Origin: Bacteriovorax sp037444575
Lineage (GTDB): Bacteria; Bdellovibrionota; Bacteriovoracia; Bacteriovoracales; Bacteriovoracaceae
Length of the DNA stretch: 64,000 nucleotides
Direction: 5' to 3'
NCBI GenBank assembly: GCA_037444575.1
Contig: JBBIME010000006.1
Coordinates: forward strand, 1-64,000
The number at the start of each line of letters is the position of its first letter. Position 1 is the first letter of the stretch. The notes under the pieces were generated by a model. That model saw nothing but the letters and a program-made list of their open reading frames with translations. It had not been told where the DNA came from and searched no databases. The translations under genes and the position numbers were made by a program. Shown piece by piece: positions 17,535-26,632 of this stretch.

Positions 17535-17921
17535 ATGAAATACATTATTTTATTATCTTCTCTTTTTGTTTCAACGCTCACTTTTGCAGAAAACTCCAAT
17601 GAATTTCTTTCAACTTCACAGAGAAAAGAAATTGTTCGCGCCATAGATGATGTCTGCGCAGACACTTGGTGTGAAGGTGACTACAATTTTAAATTTCACG
17701 ATTTCTCTTGCGATAAGAAAACTCAAATTTGTCAATTGAGCTTTCAATTTATTAAAAGTGATGGAGTTCAAGAAGATGTTTTTTCACCTATTCAAGTTTG
17801 TCGCTTTGAAAACATCCGTCACGTAAAACAGTTAATGAAAGAAAGATACTCACTTACAGATAGTTTTTATGATTCAGTCTCATCATGTATTGATGATAAA
17901 GAAGCTAATCTAAATCTTTAA
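17535..17921 (+). CDS. Small cysteine-rich secreted protein
   Basis: A 128-residue protein with signal peptide MKYIILLSSLFVSTLTFA, cut before ENS. The mature part has six cysteines (DDVCADTWCEG, FSCDKKTQICQL, QVCRFE, SSCIDD), so up to three disulphides in the periplasm. It lies 100 bases after the cerR-like gene and ends with no spacer against the convergent PAP2 gene. No known family recognised. Confidence 0.7.
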   Translation: MKYIILLSSLFVSTLTFAENSNEFLSTSQRKEIVRAIDDVCADTWCEGDYNFKFHDFSCDKKTQICQLSFQFIKSDGVQEDVFSPIQVCRFENIRHVKQLMKERYSLTDSFYDSVSSCIDDKEANLNL

Positions 17922-18719
17922 CTACCAATCAAAAGTAACACGAGGGCCGATTACGCCCTCGTTTTCAATTATCCCAATTGCAACATTTCTTTCAAAAATA
18001 AATTTATAGCTTGGATGATTGTCATTAAAATTTCCTGATCTCCTTACCCCTTCTGAAGCAAACGCTGACAAGAAAAAACCTCCAACAACATCGGAGAGAT
18101 AATGTTTTCCATCTCGAACTCTTTGAATAGAAGTCATGACCAATAAAGCTGTTGGAGCGATAGCAGCATATGGTCCATAAAACTGAAACGTCTTAAAGGC
18201 CAGCGTAGCATAAGGAATAACATGCCCTGAAGGAAAGGAAGATTTTCCTCTGAAGCTGGTTTCAACTTTTGAGAGATTCGCTGAATTTGGTCTTTCGTGA
18301 ATGTAAATTAAACTCATTGCTGCCGATTCGAGGAAGGCCAAATACATGGCCCCAAAATATTCTTCTGCAAACTGAATCATCTTTAGATCATCTTTTTTTG
18401 TTCCATACGTGAATGCTGCAAAAGATATCAAAGGAAATCCTAAAACAGGAGCAAGATCGCTGGATAACTGAATGAGCTTAGGAATATGTTTCTGGCGAGC
18501 ATTTTCTGAAATTCTTTTATCCTGATCAAAAGAATACCATAAAGCTGGAGCGGCAAGGGACGCATAATAGAGGTTATTTTTCTCTTTAAACTGAAGGTAA
18601 GATCCTTGATACAAATAAGAGAAAGATGTCGTAAGTCCTTTCCAATAAGTCGCTTTATCTAAATCTGCTGCCTTTAAATTTACGGAGACAAAAAGAAACA
18701 AAGAAACCAATAATTTCAT
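17922..18719 (-). CDS. PAP2-family lipid phosphatase
   Basis: A 265-residue exported or membrane protein with N-terminal signal MKLLVSLFLFVSVNLKA. PAP2 motifs: KSSFPSGHVIPYATLAF (SGH) and RVRDGKHYLSDVVGGFF (the R...H...D part); the first motif is weak. Family members remove phosphate from lipid phosphates. It is translationally coupled to the fatty-acid hydroxylase (TAATG overlap), so a sphingolipid- or phosphatidate-phosphate substrate is a reasonable guess. Confidence 0.75.
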   Translation of the reverse strand: MKLLVSLFLFVSVNLKAADLDKATYWKGLTTSFSYLYQGSYLQFKEKNNLYYASLAAPALWYSFDQDKRISENARQKHIPKLIQLSSDLAPVLGFPLISFAAFTYGTKKDDLKMIQFAEEYFGAMYLAFLESAAMSLIYIHERPNSANLSKVETSFRGKSSFPSGHVIPYATLAFKTFQFYGPYAAIAPTALLVMTSIQRVRDGKHYLSDVVGGFFLSAFASEGVRRSGNFNDNHPSYKFIFERNVAIGIIENEGVIGPRVTFDW

Positions 18720-19336
18720 TAATGGTTGGCCTTAGGTCCTGTGACTGTTTTAAAAATAATATCCCACAATGGCGAGCTCACTCCGTATTTACTTTGCTCT
18801 TCAGAATAATGGTGTTGAAGATGATATTTTCTTAAATATTTTCCAATTTTTGAAGTCATAGCAAAGTGGTGAGTTGCATAGTGAATATAATCATAGCAAA
18901 GATAACCAATTAAAAAATAGGCCATGATGACTTCAATATAGCGAGCTGGAAAAACAGCACTAAAGAGCATCCAGAGAAGTGAAACGATCAAGATCGCAGG
19001 CACTGGAGGCATTACTAAACGAGTTGGGTCTTGAGGATCATCATGATGAAGTCCGTGAAAAAGGAAAACAAAGTACTTTCCTGCGCGACTTTTAGCATCC
19101 CAATGAAAAACAAAGCGATGAAGTACATATTCAGTTATTGTCCAAAGAAAAATTCCAAAAACAAAAAGGAATGAAAATTCTAAGACTGTTACTGACTTAA
19201 CAGTGGCGCCTCGATAAAACAAAAAAAGGATAACAGGAACCCATACAACTAGTGGAATAATGGGATGAACGTGAGTAAAGGATTCAAGAATAGGATTCTT
19301 GAAAATTCTAATCGATTCACCTGTGTGTTTTTTCAT
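18719..19336 (-). CDS. Fatty-acid hydroxylase, ceramide 2-hydroxylase-like
   Basis: A 205-residue integral membrane di-iron enzyme. All four histidine boxes are present: HRFVFH, HGLHHDDPQDPTRLVMPP, DYIHYATHH and YHLQHH, with about four membrane segments between. The HGLHH...RLVMPP stretch is typical of the FA2H/Scs7 group that 2-hydroxylates the fatty acid of ceramides, rather than of sterol desaturases. Bacteriovorax-type sphingolipids carry 2-hydroxy fatty acids. It is the first gene of a two-gene operon with a PAP2 phosphatase. Confidence 0.82.
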   Translation of the reverse strand: MKKHTGESIRIFKNPILESFTHVHPIIPLVVWVPVILFLFYRGATVKSVTVLEFSFLFVFGIFLWTITEYVLHRFVFHWDAKSRAGKYFVFLFHGLHHDDPQDPTRLVMPPVPAILIVSLLWMLFSAVFPARYIEVIMAYFLIGYLCYDYIHYATHHFAMTSKIGKYLRKYHLQHHYSEEQSKYGVSSPLWDIIFKTVTGPKANH

Positions 19337-19428
19337 GCTTATCTCTTTGTAACGGCCATAACTTATTACATGCTTTTTATATGCTTTTGTTATAATAAAA
19401 CAAGCAATCTGTAAATCGAAGGCCTTCT

Positions 19429-20121
19429 ATGTTTAAGCAAATTACCATTCTTTTTTTCCTCTGCTTGGCCCCGATCTCCTATGCTCAAAAAACATCTGTC
19501 ATCAAAGAGTTAAACGCGGAAGAAATCGCCCAAATTGATAAGGGAGAACTCCTCTTAAAAACCAATGAGGTTCTTGGCTCTTCTTGGCCTGATATATTTA
19601 TTTATTCCTACGTAAATGCAAGTGCCCTTGAAGCCATGGGAATTTTCTCTGCTCTTGATTATCAAAAGGAATACGTTCCTAATGTTCTTAAATCTACCCC
19701 CATCAAACACATCTCTGCTGTGGAAGTTCTAACCGAATATGAAATGTATGTTCCCTTTCCCCTCTCAAATCCTCATTACGTGCATGGTTCTGTTGTCCAT
19801 CAGTATGAAGAGGATTATGAACTTACCTGGTATAAAGTGACATCTTCTTCAACTGAAGAAGTGAGAGGAAGTGCCTATTTTTCTCCCTACAAAAATGGCG
19901 CACTTTTTCGTTATCGTTCCTACATAAAACCGAAATCTCTATTGGCTTCTTTCGTAAAAAAAATCATGTTAAATGATGTGAAAAATTCAATCATTGCGAT
20001 CAAAACTCACATCGAAAAATTGAAAAAAGAAAATTCACCACTTGTCACTAAATATTCTGGGTTTATTACAGGTGCCCTTAAAGGTGAATTGGTGTACAAA
20101 AACTTGATTGATAAAGAGTAG
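19429..20121 (+). CDS. Secreted START/SRPBCC-like protein
   Basis: A 230-residue protein with signal peptide MFKQITILFFLCLAPISYA. The mature part follows the SRPBCC layout: an opening helix and strand (WPDIFIYSYVNA), ALDYQKEYVPNV, a YEMYVPFPL strand, a DYELTWYKV strand, GSAYFSPYKNGALFRYRSYI and a long C-terminal helix. Such folds make a deep pocket for hydrophobic ligands. A periplasmic lipid-binding role is inferred from the neighbouring lipid genes; it is divergent from the hydroxylase gene. Confidence 0.6.
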   Translation: MFKQITILFFLCLAPISYAQKTSVIKELNAEEIAQIDKGELLLKTNEVLGSSWPDIFIYSYVNASALEAMGIFSALDYQKEYVPNVLKSTPIKHISAVEVLTEYEMYVPFPLSNPHYVHGSVVHQYEEDYELTWYKVTSSSTEEVRGSAYFSPYKNGALFRYRSYIKPKSLLASFVKKIMLNDVKNSIIAIKTHIEKLKKENSPLVTKYSGFITGALKGELVYKNLIDKE

Positions 20122-20357
20122 TTGAATCTTTTCTTAGAGTATATTTTCTTAAGGTCTAGAGCATTTACAGCTACTTGCAAAAAACGACCATCCGATGTCA
20201 GAAAATAGTAATGAATTGTAAGAAAAATAAACTACTAAAAAATGCATCTGCCACATAGAATTTTATCCATAGAGACAAACGGATTACACGAGATGGTCGG
20301 CGTCTAAAAACGGATTTTGAAAGCGTCGATTTTTTTTCTTCTTTCTCACTTTTGATT
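20122..20357. other. Non-coding stretch with an inverted repeat
   Basis: No supported gene here. CGACCATC (20185-20192) is the reverse complement of GATGGTCG (20292-20299), about 100 bases apart. It is followed by GTCGGCGTCTAAA, nearly the same as a sequence at 25639-25652, and by an eight-T run ending near 20337. A structured small RNA on the plus strand is possible but unproven. Confidence 0.3.
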
Positions 20358-21236
20358 TTAATTCTTTGCTAATTCCCCACTCATTTTATTCCACAGAAGA
20401 TGCCCTACAGGGCCAAGAGATTTCTTTTTATCTCTCACCAGGTAAATATCCATCGGGCGCTCTTTAATGAGCGTAGTCTTAATAGGAATTAATGTATTTT
20501 TTGATAACTCATTTTTAATCATCTCAATAGGAAGGCTTCCCCAACCTAGTCCTTGCAAAATCATTTCTTTTTTAAAGGATATCTCCGATAGAGTAATGCT
20601 TTTTCCTCCTTCTAAAATCCCAGAGGACGCTTTTTTCATTCTTCGTGCTGAATCGGCCAGGATGATCTGATTGTGTTCACGTAAAATTGCATCTGATATT
20701 TTTTTATCTTTGATCATGTCTGCGCGCATGACTGGAATCATCCGAGTTTTAGTCAATAAGAGGCCATCAATATCCCAATCTCCACCTTCAGGCATTGGAG
20801 TAATGGCGAAATCCACTTCACCGTCTATTAAACGCTCTAATGTGCCATTTAAGACTTCAAACGAGAGTTTAAGCTTCGTATTAGGGTGATTGCTAAAAAA
20901 GCGTTTTAAGAACTTTAAAATAAGCGAAACGGGGCTTATTGCATCGATACTGATTCTTAACTCAACTTCCTCCCCTCTTGTCATCTGCATGGCAGTCACT
21001 TCAAGTTCTCGGAACTCTTTTAAGACAGACTTGGCCTTTTCATAAAAGATTCTTCCTTCATTTGTCAGAGTTGGCCTGTACTCATCTCTAGAGAAAAGGG
21101 TTACCTGGTACTCGTCTTCAAGTTTTTTAATGGCCATGCTGATTGAGGGCTGGCTTTTATGGAGATGATCAGCAGCTGCCTTAAAACTTCCCTGCTGTAC
21201 AATAGCTTCAATAGTGAGAATCTGCTCTAGTGTCAT
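20358..21236 (-). CDS. LysR-family transcriptional regulator
   Basis: A 292-residue regulator. The N-terminal HTH reads LEQILTIEAIVQQGSFKAAA and SQPSISMAIKKLEDEY; the effector-binding domain follows from about residue 90. It has no cysteine pair of the OxyR type. I prefer ATG 21236 over TTG 21242 because AAGGAT sits at the right distance. It diverges from a yceI gene, and a T-N11-A palindrome (21248-21262) lies directly upstream of its start, so it probably controls itself and the yceI-apt operon. Confidence 0.9.
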   Translation of the reverse strand: MTLEQILTIEAIVQQGSFKAAADHLHKSQPSISMAIKKLEDEYQVTLFSRDEYRPTLTNEGRIFYEKAKSVLKEFRELEVTAMQMTRGEEVELRISIDAISPVSLILKFLKRFFSNHPNTKLKLSFEVLNGTLERLIDGEVDFAITPMPEGGDWDIDGLLLTKTRMIPVMRADMIKDKKISDAILREHNQIILADSARRMKKASSGILEGGKSITLSEISFKKEMILQGLGWGSLPIEMIKNELSKNTLIPIKTTLIKERPMDIYLVRDKKKSLGPVGHLLWNKMSGELAKN

Positions 21237-21247
21237 GTTCAATCCTT

Positions 21248-21262
21248 ATAAGTTTAACTTAT
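21248..21262. promoter_or_regulatory. Candidate LysR operator (T-N11-A)
   Basis: ATAAG-TTTAA-CTTAT is a perfect 5-5-5 palindrome that contains the T-N11-A pattern typical of LysR sites. It sits 12 bases upstream of the LysR start in the divergent region with yceI. Confidence 0.5.
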
Positions 21263-21365
21263 CGAGTTAATAGATTAATTATAATTTGATTTTATAGAAA
21301 CGTAAGTTAAGATTTTTAAGAACAAATAAAAACTATTTTCCTTATTAACTAAACTGGAGATACCA

Positions 21366-21938
21366 ATGATTAAGAATTTGCTTATCGTTCTCGTTTTCTC
21401 GTCGTTCTCAGTATTTGCTAAAACAGACAAAATTGAAGTTGATCCTGCTGCTTCTAAATTAGTTTACCTTGCTAAAAAAGTAACAGGTGAACACACAGGT
21501 GAAGTTAAACTTACTAATGGCTTTCTCAACTTCGATAAAAATATTCTCAAAGGTGGAGAATTTGAAATCGACATGACTTCAATTACAAATCATGACATCA
21601 CAGATAAAGATTACCACTCAAAATTTATTAACCATATGTTTAGCGATGATTTCTTCAGTGTCGATAAATTTAAAACAGCAAAACTTGTTGTTAAGTCTGT
21701 AAAAAAAGAAAAAGCAGCGGACTCTTATAAGATTACAGCGGATTTAACAATCAAAGGAAAGACTGCGCCTGTAACTTTTGATGCTATTGCAACAAAGGAA
21801 AAAGCAAACGCGAAAGTTGTGTTTGATAGAACAAAATACGATATTAAATACAAATCTGGAAAATTTTTCCAAGGTTTAGGTGACAAAATGATCTACGATG
21901 ATGTTCAATTAGATGTCACTTTAACTACTAAAAAATAA
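21366..21938 (+). CDS. YceI-family periplasmic protein
   Basis: A 190-residue protein with signal peptide MIKNLLIVLVFSSFSVFA. The mature part is a YceI lipocalin-like barrel: DPAASKLVYLAKKVTGEHTG, GGEFEIDMTSI, SDDFFSVDKFKTAKL, ITADLTIKGKTAPVTF and FDRTKYDIKYKSGKF. Known family members bind isoprenoid quinones or other long lipids. It is followed after 16 bases by apt and divergent from a LysR gene with a likely operator. The physiological ligand is not evident. Confidence 0.88.
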   Translation: MIKNLLIVLVFSSFSVFAKTDKIEVDPAASKLVYLAKKVTGEHTGEVKLTNGFLNFDKNILKGGEFEIDMTSITNHDITDKDYHSKFINHMFSDDFFSVDKFKTAKLVVKSVKKEKAADSYKITADLTIKGKTAPVTFDAIATKEKANAKVVFDRTKYDIKYKSGKFFQGLGDKMIYDDVQLDVTLTTKK

Positions 21939-21954
21939 AATATTTGGAGAGATT

Positions 21955-22485
21955 ATGGCCGATATCGCAAAACTCATTAGAACGATCCCTCATTACCCTA
22001 AAGAAGGAATCATGTTTCGCGATATCACCACTCTCTTAAAAAATCCTGAAGGTTTTAAAACGACTATCGATCTTCTCGTCAATAAATATAAAGATGCTCC
22101 AATCGATTATATCGCAGGAATTGAAGCAAGAGGTTTTATCCTGGGGGCAGCTCTCGCTTATGCTCTTGGGAAAGGATTTATTCCTGTCAGAAAGAAAGGA
22201 AAACTTCCTGGAAAAACGATTACTCAAAGTTACGACCTGGAATACGGATCTGACACAATTGAAATTCATGACGATGCTCTTTTTCCTGGTGCCAGCGTTT
22301 TATTAATCGATGATTTAATTGCCACAGGCGGGACTGCCACAGGTGCAATATCTCTCATTGAAAAAGTTGGCGGTAAAATTTACGAAACAGCTTTTGTTGT
22401 CGATTTACCTGAACTAGGTGGAGCAAAAAAAATTACAGATATGGGACACAAAGTCTTCGCCCTTTGCTCATTTGAGGGACATTAA
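21955..22485 (+). CDS. apt: Adenine phosphoribosyltransferase
   Basis: A 176-residue cytoplasmic salvage enzyme making AMP from adenine and PRPP. Motifs: IRTIPHYPKEGIMFRDITTL, YIAGIEARGFILGAALAY, PVRKKGKLPG and the PRPP loop VLLIDDLIATGGTATGA. Length and order match Apt. Its last 18 bases overlap the end of the convergent gene at 22468-22980. A GGAGAG ribosome site precedes the ATG. Confidence 0.95.
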   Translation: MADIAKLIRTIPHYPKEGIMFRDITTLLKNPEGFKTTIDLLVNKYKDAPIDYIAGIEARGFILGAALAYALGKGFIPVRKKGKLPGKTITQSYDLEYGSDTIEIHDDALFPGASVLLIDDLIATGGTATGAISLIEKVGGKIYETAFVVDLPELGGAKKITDMGHKVFALCSFEGH

Positions 22486-22980
22486 AAACTTATCCTGCTG
22501 AGCTTTTACTTCAGAAACGTAAAGCCCATAAAGTGTTGCTGAAACTTTGGCAATCAATTGATCTTCATATTTGCTAATTCGATCTATGTTAGCATCAATC
22601 TTTGTATTAAAAGAAAGTGAATAGGCGTTGTCTTTTGCATCCATATGGCGCTTATAACGAGCAGCGGTCTCTTCGGTCAAATCAACATGCTTAAACTCCC
22701 ATGAAGCTTTTTGGCGCGCATACTTTGAATGTTCTGCGAGTCTTAAAATCGCATTTTTTTGGACCTCTCTTTCGCCATCTTTTGTTCGTTCTTCATTGGC
22801 AGCTGCTGCGGCAACTCGGAGGGCCTCTGCTCTTGCAGCTGCTTCAGCTTTTCTTTTCTCTTCTTGTTCTCTTTTCATTATCAAAGTATCTGGATCTGAG
22901 CTTCCAGGAGAAGACAGTCCCGAAAAAGCATTCTGGCTAAAGATCGATAAGAGTAAAACTATCAAAATTGTGACTTTCAT
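22468..22980 (-). CDS. Secreted helical protein, unknown function
   Basis: A 170-residue protein with signal peptide MKVTILIVLLLSIFSQNAFS. The mature part begins GLSSPGSSDPD and is then a highly charged, Ala/Glu/Lys/Arg-rich helix with coiled-coil character. The gene starts 7 bases after the large lipoprotein gene, so the two are cotranscribed, and its 3' end overlaps apt by 18 bases. No family recognised. Confidence 0.65.
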   Translation of the reverse strand: MKVTILIVLLLSIFSQNAFSGLSSPGSSDPDTLIMKREQEEKRKAEAAARAEALRVAAAAANEERTKDGEREVQKNAILRLAEHSKYARQKASWEFKHVDLTEETAARYKRHMDAKDNAYSLSFNTKIDANIDRISKYEDQLIAKVSATLYGLYVSEVKAQQDKFLMSLK

Positions 22981-22987
22981 ATATACC

Positions 22988-25528
22988 CTATTGCAACACT
23001 AATTTAATTTTTTCGCTGTTGTAAAAACTTAACTCTGATGAGTTTAAAACCTTATCAATATTTCTTTCTATGAGTTCATTTTCCAAAATCTTTTTATATT
23101 CTTTCAACGTTTGAACTCTTTCTGAGATTAAAAGTGATGAATCAGGTTTTACAGAGTCTGGGGTTGGAATAGCAAAAAGTTTTTTGCTAGTTCCCACTTG
23201 TACATAAGCTCCATCTTTATACTCTGAGCTTGCACCTAGACGTTCACCTCTAAATAACGGACTTGCCCCACTACCAACCCAGATAATTTTTAAACTTGTA
23301 TTAGAAAGCTTTTCGTTAATCCAATCTGGATTATTCTCGGCCACTTGTTTCCATGACCAATAAAAATCAAAACCTACAAGTTCTCTGAAAGATTTTATAA
23401 TCATATTATTCATGAGAATAGGATTAATAATACCAAGACAAGCAACCTCACTAAATTTGACATCGGAACAGTTGAAATTCTTATTATAGAGGAATCGATT
23501 AAGTGTCTCTTTATTTTCAATATTCCCGTCAATTACGCTTTGTTCAACTAGAGACACTTCAATAAGTCTTATGGCATTTTCGAGTAAACGTTGTAATTTT
23601 TTATTTGTATTTATCGTATCAGTAAGCTCGTTTCTCGTTACAATTTCCCATTTTTTGTTTTTTGGATTTACACGGGCAAAATCAAAGAGAAATGAATTAT
23701 TAACAAGCTGATTAACATGAAATAAAACACTTCCTACGCTCAATAAAGATTCCGGCCTATAGATGACATCTTTCAGAGTTGATGAGACTTGAGGATACAA
23801 GCTACTATAGATAGTCTTTAACTGATCAGCTGTTGAAAAATATTTTGTAACTTCTGGATCACTAGAAATGTTTTCAGGATTTAGGCCTTCATTTAACAGC
23901 AATTTGTTCTGAGAAATTGGTCCATCGAATATATCGAGTAAATAACTGATGCATGCATCGATTTTTAAATCATCCCCTTGACGAGAGTCTCCATAAGCTT
24001 GTGATAAATAGCTTAACGTAAGAACGCCTGGGTCAAGCTTTGAAAGATCATCTGCAATTTGAACACATTTGCGACCACTAGACATTGATCGCTCCAGTAT
24101 CAAACCTGAGATCATTCTATTTTGTCCAATTACGTAGCTAAGACCATCATCAATATTGTCCAGTCTTCCGTTAATATCTCTTAACTGGTTTTGTATTTCA
24201 TGAAGTGTGCTATTTATCTGTTTGAAATTTTCAAAAATAGCTGTGAAACGAGGATCAGGTTTTGGTTTTGAAAAAAGACCAGTGATTGATGAAAGAGCAT
24301 TGAGCGCATCAAGAGGATTGCTAGTTACAGCAAAAGAAGCTAGCGATGAGACAGCACTAGATACACTCGTCCCAGTATTTAAGGCCACAATAACGTCAGT
24401 ATTTAAATTGAGATTATTAGCAATTTGAGACGTTACCTGTAAGTAAGCGAGGGATTTCTGAGCACTTTCTTGAATGTTCACAATGGAGATTAAATCATTA
24501 ACATCATTATTTTTTAGAAACCTTTTGTATGTTAGCAGTTTATCCGGATGATTTTTAAAAAAAGAAAGCTGCTCTGGATTCATCAAATCCGCTTTAGTAG
24601 ATCTGACATTGGGATCAAAAAGAGTATTGATGAGAAGTTCTCTTTCTTCTGGATTAAATCGTCTCGTGATTTCACTAAGCAATTCGTTTTGTTTTTTTAG
24701 AAAAGCGTTTGTATTTTCTGCAATCCCTTTTAACAAAAGATTGTCTTGCTTAAGATCTGAAGAAATCTTTTTTAAGTCTTTAGAAATTTTAATATCATTG
24801 TCATTGATGGCCATGGCATAGCCCAAAAGAACGTTATCATTAGCGCTGGCCATGAAATTTTCAATATCATGTGTGCTTAGATCAGAATTTGCAATAATTT
24901 CATTTTTAAATTTTAAGATTTTCTCTTTTACAACCTCTGGAGCAACTCCGGCGTAAATGTCTTTTAAAAGATTGTCTCCTAGATCATCAGCAATTGTTAC
25001 AGCTAAAGATAAAATATCTCGGTCTCGTCTATCTGATAATGTTGAGACCATCTCTTCATATTTATTCTGTCTATCTTCAGCAATAAATCCTTTTAGGGCC
25101 GAACCACCGAAAGTAAGTCCGAGTCCCGCCACTACCGCAACCGGAGGGCTGAAAACAGCTGCAGCGACAGCAGTTCCTGCGGCAGTTCCAAGATCGATAT
25201 TGTATTCAGGTTTGATTAACGACTGGCCATCTTTATATTTTTTTAATCCCTCTGATTTGGCATTGTTAATTTTTTTAATAATAGAAGAGCTTTGATCTAA
25301 GGAATAATTGCTTCCGTTGGAAATGATATTGCCGGCAATAATTTGTGATGAACTTTTAATTTCGTTATTTGTTCGAATAATAATTTCTTTAGTAACAGAT
25401 CCACCGATAATAGGAAGCTGACCGTTTACAATGGCGCTGGAATTGGAAGAAGAACTTGCTTCCTTCTTGCCACAGCCTTGAATGGATAGGCATAGAATAA
25501 TAAGAGAAATAATTTTCTTCTTATTCAT
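22988..25528 (-). CDS. Large lipoprotein with internal hydrophobic hairpin
   Basis: An 846-residue exported protein. The signal ends in a lipobox-like LSIQGC (Cys19), so it is probably anchored to a membrane. Residues about 115-150 are strongly hydrophobic and Ala/Gly rich (TAVAAAVFSPPVAVVAGLGL and on); the rest is long amphipathic helix, Asn/Ser/Leu rich, with a second Ala/Ser-rich stretch near 385-415. The layout, long helices flanking a hydrophobic segment, is seen in alpha-helical pore formers and phage-tail-like proteins, but I find no diagnostic motif. It is cotranscribed with the secreted helical protein. Confidence 0.6.
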   Translation of the reverse strand: MNKKKIISLIILCLSIQGCGKKEASSSSNSSAIVNGQLPIIGGSVTKEIIIRTNNEIKSSSQIIAGNIISNGSNYSLDQSSSIIKKINNAKSEGLKKYKDGQSLIKPEYNIDLGTAAGTAVAAAVFSPPVAVVAGLGLTFGGSALKGFIAEDRQNKYEEMVSTLSDRRDRDILSLAVTIADDLGDNLLKDIYAGVAPEVVKEKILKFKNEIIANSDLSTHDIENFMASANDNVLLGYAMAINDNDIKISKDLKKISSDLKQDNLLLKGIAENTNAFLKKQNELLSEITRRFNPEERELLINTLFDPNVRSTKADLMNPEQLSFFKNHPDKLLTYKRFLKNNDVNDLISIVNIQESAQKSLAYLQVTSQIANNLNLNTDVIVALNTGTSVSSAVSSLASFAVTSNPLDALNALSSITGLFSKPKPDPRFTAIFENFKQINSTLHEIQNQLRDINGRLDNIDDGLSYVIGQNRMISGLILERSMSSGRKCVQIADDLSKLDPGVLTLSYLSQAYGDSRQGDDLKIDACISYLLDIFDGPISQNKLLLNEGLNPENISSDPEVTKYFSTADQLKTIYSSLYPQVSSTLKDVIYRPESLLSVGSVLFHVNQLVNNSFLFDFARVNPKNKKWEIVTRNELTDTINTNKKLQRLLENAIRLIEVSLVEQSVIDGNIENKETLNRFLYNKNFNCSDVKFSEVACLGIINPILMNNMIIKSFRELVGFDFYWSWKQVAENNPDWINEKLSNTSLKIIWVGSGASPLFRGERLGASSEYKDGAYVQVGTSKKLFAIPTPDSVKPDSSLLISERVQTLKEYKKILENELIERNIDKVLNSSELSFYNSEKIKLVLQ

Positions 25529-25630
25529 AGATCTCTCCAGTAGAAATATTTATCCAACGATTCTACTGCAAGAATAAATCCAAGATTTTCTATAATGAGT
25601 TTAATTATTTAAAGTAAGTACTGGCTAAAT

Positions 25631-25661
25631 TTTAGACAGTCGGCCGTCTAAACCATGGCCG
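25631..25661 (-). terminator. Overlapping alternative hairpins
   Basis: TTTAGAC (25631-25637) pairs with GTCTAAA (25646-25652). CGGCC (25641-25645) can instead pair with GGCCG (25657-25661). The first stem on the minus strand is followed by ATTTAG and lies 28 bases after the hydrolase stop, so it may end that transcript or attenuate the lipoprotein gene. Confidence 0.4.
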
Positions 25662-25679
25662 TTTTAAAAACATGATTCT

Positions 25680-26495
25680 TTATATCCAACCAATCTTTTT
25701 AAGACACTTCTTTATATGAGCTGCTGCCAATTGTGGCTCGTGGTGAGGAAGCTTTGTTGGCTTTTCTATTGTCACAGTATTATTTTTAGCAATTAAGCTT
25801 TCAGCAAATCGCTCCATTCCATCATCACCGACAACAAGATCATCTATTCCCGTGATGAGATGAATGGTTTGATCTTTAATATTGAGGAGTTCTTTTTCTT
25901 CTTTAATCCAATGAAAAACATTTTCTGATTTAAGCGCCGGAGAGACTAACTGTTCTCTGATAAGAAGTGTGCTTCTGTAAAAAGGAGTATCGAAAATATG
26001 TACAACATTTTTTGGGGCCATACCAAGGCCGACTGCAATTGAGCGTTTCTCATATTGAGCAAACTCTGGAAGCATCAAAGCTTTAAGAGAAAGCATTGCT
26101 CCCAATGAATGCCCGCTGAGAACGATTTTTAATTTATTAACATCTACCATGTGCTCATTAAGAGGAAATTCTTCTATAAAACTCTTTTTTAATTTTAAAA
26201 AGGCCTGATAAAAAAGTTCGTGTGCGTGATTTTTAAAATGAGTGAAATCATTAACCTCAGAGTAATTTCCAAGATAGTGCCCTGGTAAATCAAAAAGAAT
26301 ACAGGAAACTCCTCCTTCAGCTAACCTGAAGGCCCAATTAATGATTGAGCTTTTATCGGCTGAATAGCCATGAGTAAGAATAGCAAAAGTAGATTTTATT
26401 CCACCACTCTCGTCTTCAAGGATAACGTCAGGAAGAAATATAAGTGCATTTGTCTTTTGATCTACATAATCTAGAGTGAGTTTTTGTATTTTCAT
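25680..26495 (-). CDS. Alpha/beta hydrolase
   Basis: A 271-residue cytoplasmic hydrolase. Oxyanion region ILTHGYSADKSS, nucleophile elbow LSGHSLGAM (Ser near residue 143), acid in ITGIDDLVVGDD and a late histidine in LPHHEPQL make a full catalytic triad. It is probably an esterase or thioesterase acting on a small ester. It is monocistronic, with structured DNA downstream. Confidence 0.8.
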   Translation of the reverse strand: MKIQKLTLDYVDQKTNALIFLPDVILEDESGGIKSTFAILTHGYSADKSSIINWAFRLAEGGVSCILFDLPGHYLGNYSEVNDFTHFKNHAHELFYQAFLKLKKSFIEEFPLNEHMVDVNKLKIVLSGHSLGAMLSLKALMLPEFAQYEKRSIAVGLGMAPKNVVHIFDTPFYRSTLLIREQLVSPALKSENVFHWIKEEKELLNIKDQTIHLITGIDDLVVGDDGMERFAESLIAKNNTVTIEKPTKLPHHEPQLAAAHIKKCLKKIGWI

Positions 26496-26632
26496 AGATA
26501 GGAGAATACATAATTTCTAAGAAGTTCTCAATGCATGGCTAAACATCAGAGACTATCAGGACCGCTGGCCCCCTTTAGAATATACGCCAATCTTAAAACT
26601 TCAGAAATCCTCACTTTTTTTTGGGAAATTAA

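Noticed and set aside
22988..25528. Calling the large lipoprotein a pore-forming toxin
   Set aside because: Only the layout is suggestive; no toxin motif, so left as unknown.
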